From Betaproteobacteria bacterium (lineage in GTDB: Bacteria; Pseudomonadota; Gammaproteobacteria; Burkholderiales; Burkholderiaceae): DNA of 9,453 nucleotides. The position numbers were made by a program, and so were the translations under genes. The DNA lies in assembly GCA_015654605.1 (NCBI GenBank), contig JAATGO010000009.1, forward strand, positions 1 through 9,453, read 5' to 3'. The notes beneath the pieces were generated by a model. It saw only the letters and a list, made by a program, of their open reading frames with translations. It was not told the DNA's origin and searched no databases. Below are positions 5,935 through 9,453 of the stretch, piece by piece. Each line of letters begins with the position of its first letter. The stretch's first letter is position 1.

Positions 5935-7122
5935 ATGAAACCAGAAAAACTGCTGTTGAAGTCGATATTATTATCACTATTTGCCGCTGTCACTCTCGTG
6001 GCCTGCTCTAAAAATGAAGAAAAAACCGCGACAAAAGGAGTCCCCGAGGTTGGAATTGTGGTTGTTAAGCCGGAAAAACAGACAATTGTCACTGAGTTGC
6101 CAGGGCGTACGGCGGCCTTCCTGAGCGCGGATATTCGCCCGCAAATTAGCGGCATTATCCAACACCGGCTTTTTCGAGAAGGCGCTGATGTTAAACAGGG
6201 ACAGGTCTTGTATCAGATTGACCCTGCGCCATACAAAGCTACTTATAGTAGCGCACAGGCTTCTTTGTCGAAGGCACAGGCAACGCTGACGTCATCGCGC
6301 CTGAAAGCGCAGCGTTATCTTGAGTTAAATAAGATCGATGCAGTCAGTAAACAGGATAATGATGATGCCCAAAGTGCTTTGGGCGAAAACCAGGCTAATG
6401 TTGAAGTTGCACGAGCTGCATTGGATGCTGCACGGATTAATTTAGGTTATACCAATATCACTTCTCCGATATCTGGTCGGATTGGGACGTCGACGGTAAC
6501 ACCAGGGGCATTGGTTGTGGCACAGCAGGCGACAGCGCTGACGACGGTCCAAAAAATAGACCCTATCTATGTCGATGTGACGCAGCCCAGTATCGATGTA
6601 TTGCGACTACGCAGGGAATTGGAAAGTGGTCAACTTAAAAAAACAGGGGTTAATGAAGTCGCTATCAAAGTCGTTCTGGAAGATGGCAGTGTTTATCCCA
6701 TCGAAGGTAAATTACAGTTTACCGGGCTAAGTGTAGATCCAGGGACGGGTGTCATTACTTTACGCGCAGTTGTTCCTAATCCTGATGCGGTGTTGTTGCC
6801 AGGGATGTATGTCCGCGCAAGGTTAGATGAGGCGATTGACGATAATGCCATTCTGATTCCTCAGAAAGGCGTTGCCAGAGATGTGACTGGAGCGGCCAGT
6901 GCGTTAATTCTCACAAGACAGGGCAAGGTTGAGCGACGTTTGCTTAAAGTGGGACGGTCAGTGGGTAACCGCTGGTGGGTGACAGAGGGACTCAAGAGTG
7001 GCGACAAGGTGATTGTTGATGGTCTACAAAAGGTAAAGGTTGGCGATAGTGCAGTGGGTATTGATATGACGCAGCAGGCTAGAGAGCCAGTGCAAAGCCC
7101 CGTATCTAATCAAGCTCGTTAA
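5935..7122 (+). CDS. RND efflux periplasmic adaptor lipoprotein (AcrA/MexA family)
   Basis: The 395-residue membrane fusion protein links an inner-membrane RND pump to an outer-membrane channel. The N-terminus is a lipoprotein signal with lipobox LVAC, giving lipidated C24. In order there follow a first beta/lipoyl half (about 60-100, with PQISGIIQHRLFREG and YQIDPAPY) and an alpha-helical hairpin (about 101-168). The second lipoyl half contains GYTNITSPISGRIG (171-184). A beta-barrel (about 205-300, with the LLPGMYVRARL element) and a membrane-proximal domain to about 375 complete it. Length is normal for AcrA. ATG 5935 has only a distant AGG upstream, so initiation may be weak, but the lipoprotein signal fixes this start. 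The pump gene begins 17 bases after the stop, so the two form an operon. Expression is probably activated by the divergent BaeSR-like system. Confidence 0.93.
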   Translation: MKPEKLLLKSILLSLFAAVTLVACSKNEEKTATKGVPEVGIVVVKPEKQTIVTELPGRTAAFLSADIRPQISGIIQHRLFREGADVKQGQVLYQIDPAPYKATYSSAQASLSKAQATLTSSRLKAQRYLELNKIDAVSKQDNDDAQSALGENQANVEVARAALDAARINLGYTNITSPISGRIGTSTVTPGALVVAQQATALTTVQKIDPIYVDVTQPSIDVLRLRRELESGQLKKTGVNEVAIKVVLEDGSVYPIEGKLQFTGLSVDPGTGVITLRAVVPNPDAVLLPGMYVRARLDEAIDDNAILIPQKGVARDVTGAASALILTRQGKVERRLLKVGRSVGNRWWVTEGLKSGDKVIVDGLQKVKVGDSAVGIDMTQQAREPVQSPVSNQAR

Positions 7123-7139
7123 GAGGTAAGGGGTTATAT

Positions 7140-9453
7140 ATGGCGCGCTTTTTTATAGACCGGCCGATTTTTGCATGGGTACTTGCCATTGTCATCATGC
7201 TGGCAGGGATTATCTCAATTAACACCTTATCACTGGAGCAGTATCCAGATATTGCTCCACCTAAAATCAACATTCGCGCCACATATACCGGCGCTTCAGC
7301 AAAAACGCTGGAAGATTCTGTGACGCAAGTCATCGAACAGCAAATGAAAGGGTTGGACAACCTGGAGTACATGTCCTCTACCAGTAGTTCTGCTGGAATA
7401 ACACGCATTACTTTGACCTTTGATGCGGGAACCAATCCTGACGTCGCGCAGATGCAGGTACAAAATAAGCTGCAGCAAGCTGCTTCTCGGTTGCCTCAGG
7501 CGGTGCAAAATACTGGTGTGACAGTGACCAAGGCCTCCACAGATATTCTGATGGTAGTGTCACTTGTCTCGGACAATCCCAATATATCGACAATGGATAT
7601 TGGTGACTTTATTAGCAGTAATATTGTTGATGAAATTAGTCGAGTAGAGGGAGTCGGAGATGTCACGACGTATGGCTCCAATTACGCTATGCGCATTTGG
7701 CTGGATCCAGACAAGCTTCAGAAATATGGCTTAATGCCATCAGACATTAACAATGCTCTGGAGGCACAAAATACGGAAGTATCTGCCGGACAGATTGGTG
7801 CTCAGCCTGCGGTGCCAGGGCAACAATTGAACGCGACCATCACAGCGCGTAGTAAATTGACCAGGCCATCCCAATTTGAGCAGATTGTTGTCAAATCCAG
7901 TAGTGATGGTTCGGTGGTGCGTTTGAAGGATGTTGCTCGTGTTGCGCTGGGCGCAGAAAATTATGAAGTGGCGTCTGAGCAGAATGGTCGTCCGGCAGCA
8001 GCCTTTGCCATACAGTTGGCATCTGGAGCGAATGCAGTGGCAACATCGGCTGCCGTATTAAAGAAGGTGGCAGAACTTGAACCTTATTTCCCGCCGGCAC
8101 TGCAATTAAGAAGTACCATCGGATATGACACGACACCATTCGTGCGTGTTTCGATACACGAGGTGATCAAGACCCTGGTTGAGGCTGTGATACTGGTGGT
8201 ATTAATCATGTTTCTGTTTCTGCAGAATATTCGTGCCACCTTTATTCCTACCATTACTGTACCTGTCGTGTTGCTTGGGACGTTCGGTGTACTTGCTGCG
8301 TTTGGCTACTCTATCAATACCTTGACCATGTTTGGTATGGTATTGGCGATTGGCTTGTTAGTCGATGATGCGATTGTGGTAGTCGAGAATGTTGAGCGTC
8401 TGATGAGTGAAGAGAATCTCAGTGCTCGTGATGCCACACGTAAATCGATGGGGGAAATTTCTGGAGCATTGGTCGGTATCGCATTAGTGTTATCTGCCGT
8501 GTTTATTCCGATGGCATTTTTCGGTGGATCGACGGGTGTTATTTATCGCCAGTTCTCCATCACCATCGTCTCGGCAATGACCTTGTCGGTATTGGTGGCA
8601 TTAACATTGACACCGGCATTGTGTGCAACACTATTGAAGTCACCCCATGGACATGAGGAAGATAAGCAGGGACGCTTCTTTACCTGGTTTAATCGCACAT
8701 TTGAACGTAATGCCAAGCGCTATCAATCAGGCGTCGCTGGCGTATTGGGACGTGGCTGGAGAAGTTTATTGCTATATGCACTGATTGCGGTGGGGATGGC
8801 TATTCTCATGGTACGGATGCCAACCTCATTTTTGCCGGAAGAAGATCAAGGTGTGCTGCTGGCGCAGATTCAACTTCCTGTTGGTGCAACCAGTGAGCAA
8901 ACGACAAAGGTTATGCATACAGTACAGCAGTATTTCTTGAAGCAACCAGAAGTGGTTGATGCTGTTTTATCGATTGTGGGAGCAAGTAGCGGTACTAATA
9001 GTCAGAATGTTGCCCGTGCTTTTATCAAGTTGCGGGACTGGGATTCACGTTTGGAAGCAGCACAAGGTGCTGCGGCGTTATCAAGACGTGCCAATCGTGA
9101 CCTGTCTAAAATTCGTGACGCTCGCGTATATATCATGACACCACCAGCAGTGCGTGGTCTGGGGCAGAGCTCAGGGTTTGATGTTGAAATCAAGGATGTG
9201 GGAGCGGTGGGGCATGATGCTTTGGTAGCGGCGCGCGACAAGTTTGTTGAATTGGCTCGCAGTAATCCGCTGTTGGCGAATGTGCGCCCGACTGGTTTGG
9301 ATGATTCACCTCAGTTCAATATCACTATTGATGATAGTAAGGCCAGTGCGTTAAGTGTTTCTACGGATGCGATCAATAGCACCTTGTCTACTGCTTTGGG
9401 TGGAACCTACGTCAATGACTTTCTCAATAATGGCCGAGTCAAGAAAGTGTACA
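7140..9453 (+). CDS. RND multidrug efflux pump, AcrB (HAE1) family, 3' end beyond window
   Basis: The first 771 codons of an expected 1040-1050 are present and uninterrupted. The frame aligns closely with AcrB: FFIDRPIFAWV at the N-terminus, TM1 about 10-28, porter domain to about 335, and a TM2-TM6 block about 340-500. Proton-relay aspartates D409-D410 (LLVDDAIVV) correspond to AcrB D407-D408. The second periplasmic half begins near 560 and includes the PTSFLPEEDQG entry motif. An AAGGGG Shine-Dalgarno (7128-7133) lies 6 bases before the ATG. The pump sits in the inner membrane as a trimer and exports drugs or other amphiphiles using the proton gradient, with the upstream adaptor and an outer-membrane channel not seen here. 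Several AcrB distal-pocket phenylalanines are replaced (I136, Y178, L610, A615, S617; F628 kept), so substrate range may differ. Lysine and threonine of the TM10-TM11 relay lie past the edge. Confidence 0.95.
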   Translation, partial: MARFFIDRPIFAWVLAIVIMLAGIISINTLSLEQYPDIAPPKINIRATYTGASAKTLEDSVTQVIEQQMKGLDNLEYMSSTSSSAGITRITLTFDAGTNPDVAQMQVQNKLQQAASRLPQAVQNTGVTVTKASTDILMVVSLVSDNPNISTMDIGDFISSNIVDEISRVEGVGDVTTYGSNYAMRIWLDPDKLQKYGLMPSDINNALEAQNTEVSAGQIGAQPAVPGQQLNATITARSKLTRPSQFEQIVVKSSSDGSVVRLKDVARVALGAENYEVASEQNGRPAAAFAIQLASGANAVATSAAVLKKVAELEPYFPPALQLRSTIGYDTTPFVRVSIHEVIKTLVEAVILVVLIMFLFLQNIRATFIPTITVPVVLLGTFGVLAAFGYSINTLTMFGMVLAIGLLVDDAIVVVENVERLMSEENLSARDATRKSMGEISGALVGIALVLSAVFIPMAFFGGSTGVIYRQFSITIVSAMTLSVLVALTLTPALCATLLKSPHGHEEDKQGRFFTWFNRTFERNAKRYQSGVAGVLGRGWRSLLLYALIAVGMAILMVRMPTSFLPEEDQGVLLAQIQLPVGATSEQTTKVMHTVQQYFLKQPEVVDAVLSIVGASSGTNSQNVARAFIKLRDWDSRLEAAQGAAALSRRANRDLSKIRDARVYIMTPPAVRGLGQSSGFDVEIKDVGAVGHDALVAARDKFVELARSNPLLANVRPTGLDDSPQFNITIDDSKASALSVSTDAINSTLSTALGGTYVNDFLNNGRVKKVY

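Noticed and set aside
5805..6011. A 68-codon ORF overlapping the start of the adaptor gene, with AAGG just before its ATG
   Set aside because: It overlaps the adaptor lipoprotein signal in another frame, lacks recognisable content, and covers the BaeR-box-like site and palindrome. A leader peptide is not excluded but is unsupported.

Overview
The window looks like chromosomal DNA of a Gram-negative proteobacterium, most likely a betaproteobacterium or a close relative. The signs are an outer-membrane porin C-terminus ending in Phe, a lipoprotein efflux adaptor with an AcrB-type RND pump, a BaeS/BaeR-type two-component system, and a glutathione-independent formaldehyde dehydrogenase N-terminus. 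No rRNA, tRNA, CRISPR array or recognisable transposase is present. An OspI-like effector gene would fit a host-associated lifestyle, but that is inference.

Left part (1-1001, all minus strand): this stretch is scrambled. The ORF leaving the left edge starts as formaldehyde dehydrogenase (FdhA). After about 179 residues it switches in frame to an Ig-like repeat of a surface-protein type, so the NAD-binding half is missing. Behind it lies an 89-codon porin remnant that keeps only the C-terminal beta-strands.

Middle part (about 1002-2488, plus strand): an apparent insertion, its effector part more AT-rich by eye, begins where the porin remnant stops. It holds an unrecognised ORF, a repeat-rich AT-rich spacer, and a 232-residue protein with the Cys-His-Asp arrangement of papain-fold glutamine deamidases (Tox-PL/OspI type). 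This is the most novel item in the window.

Right part (2489-9453): a conventional-looking envelope stress or drug-efflux locus. On the minus strand, a BaeS-like kinase and BaeR-like regulator overlap by 11 bases and are followed 72 bases later by a DUF2236/MpaB-family gene. Divergently, on the plus strand, lie an AcrA-like adaptor lipoprotein and an AcrB-like pump that runs off the right edge. The 310-base divergent region carries a sequence close to the enterobacterial BaeR box and a perfect 14-bp palindrome just before the adaptor gene. The simplest model is that the kinase senses envelope damage or drugs, phosphorylates the regulator, and the regulator activates the adaptor-pump operon. 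No outer-membrane channel gene is visible; it may lie beyond the right edge.
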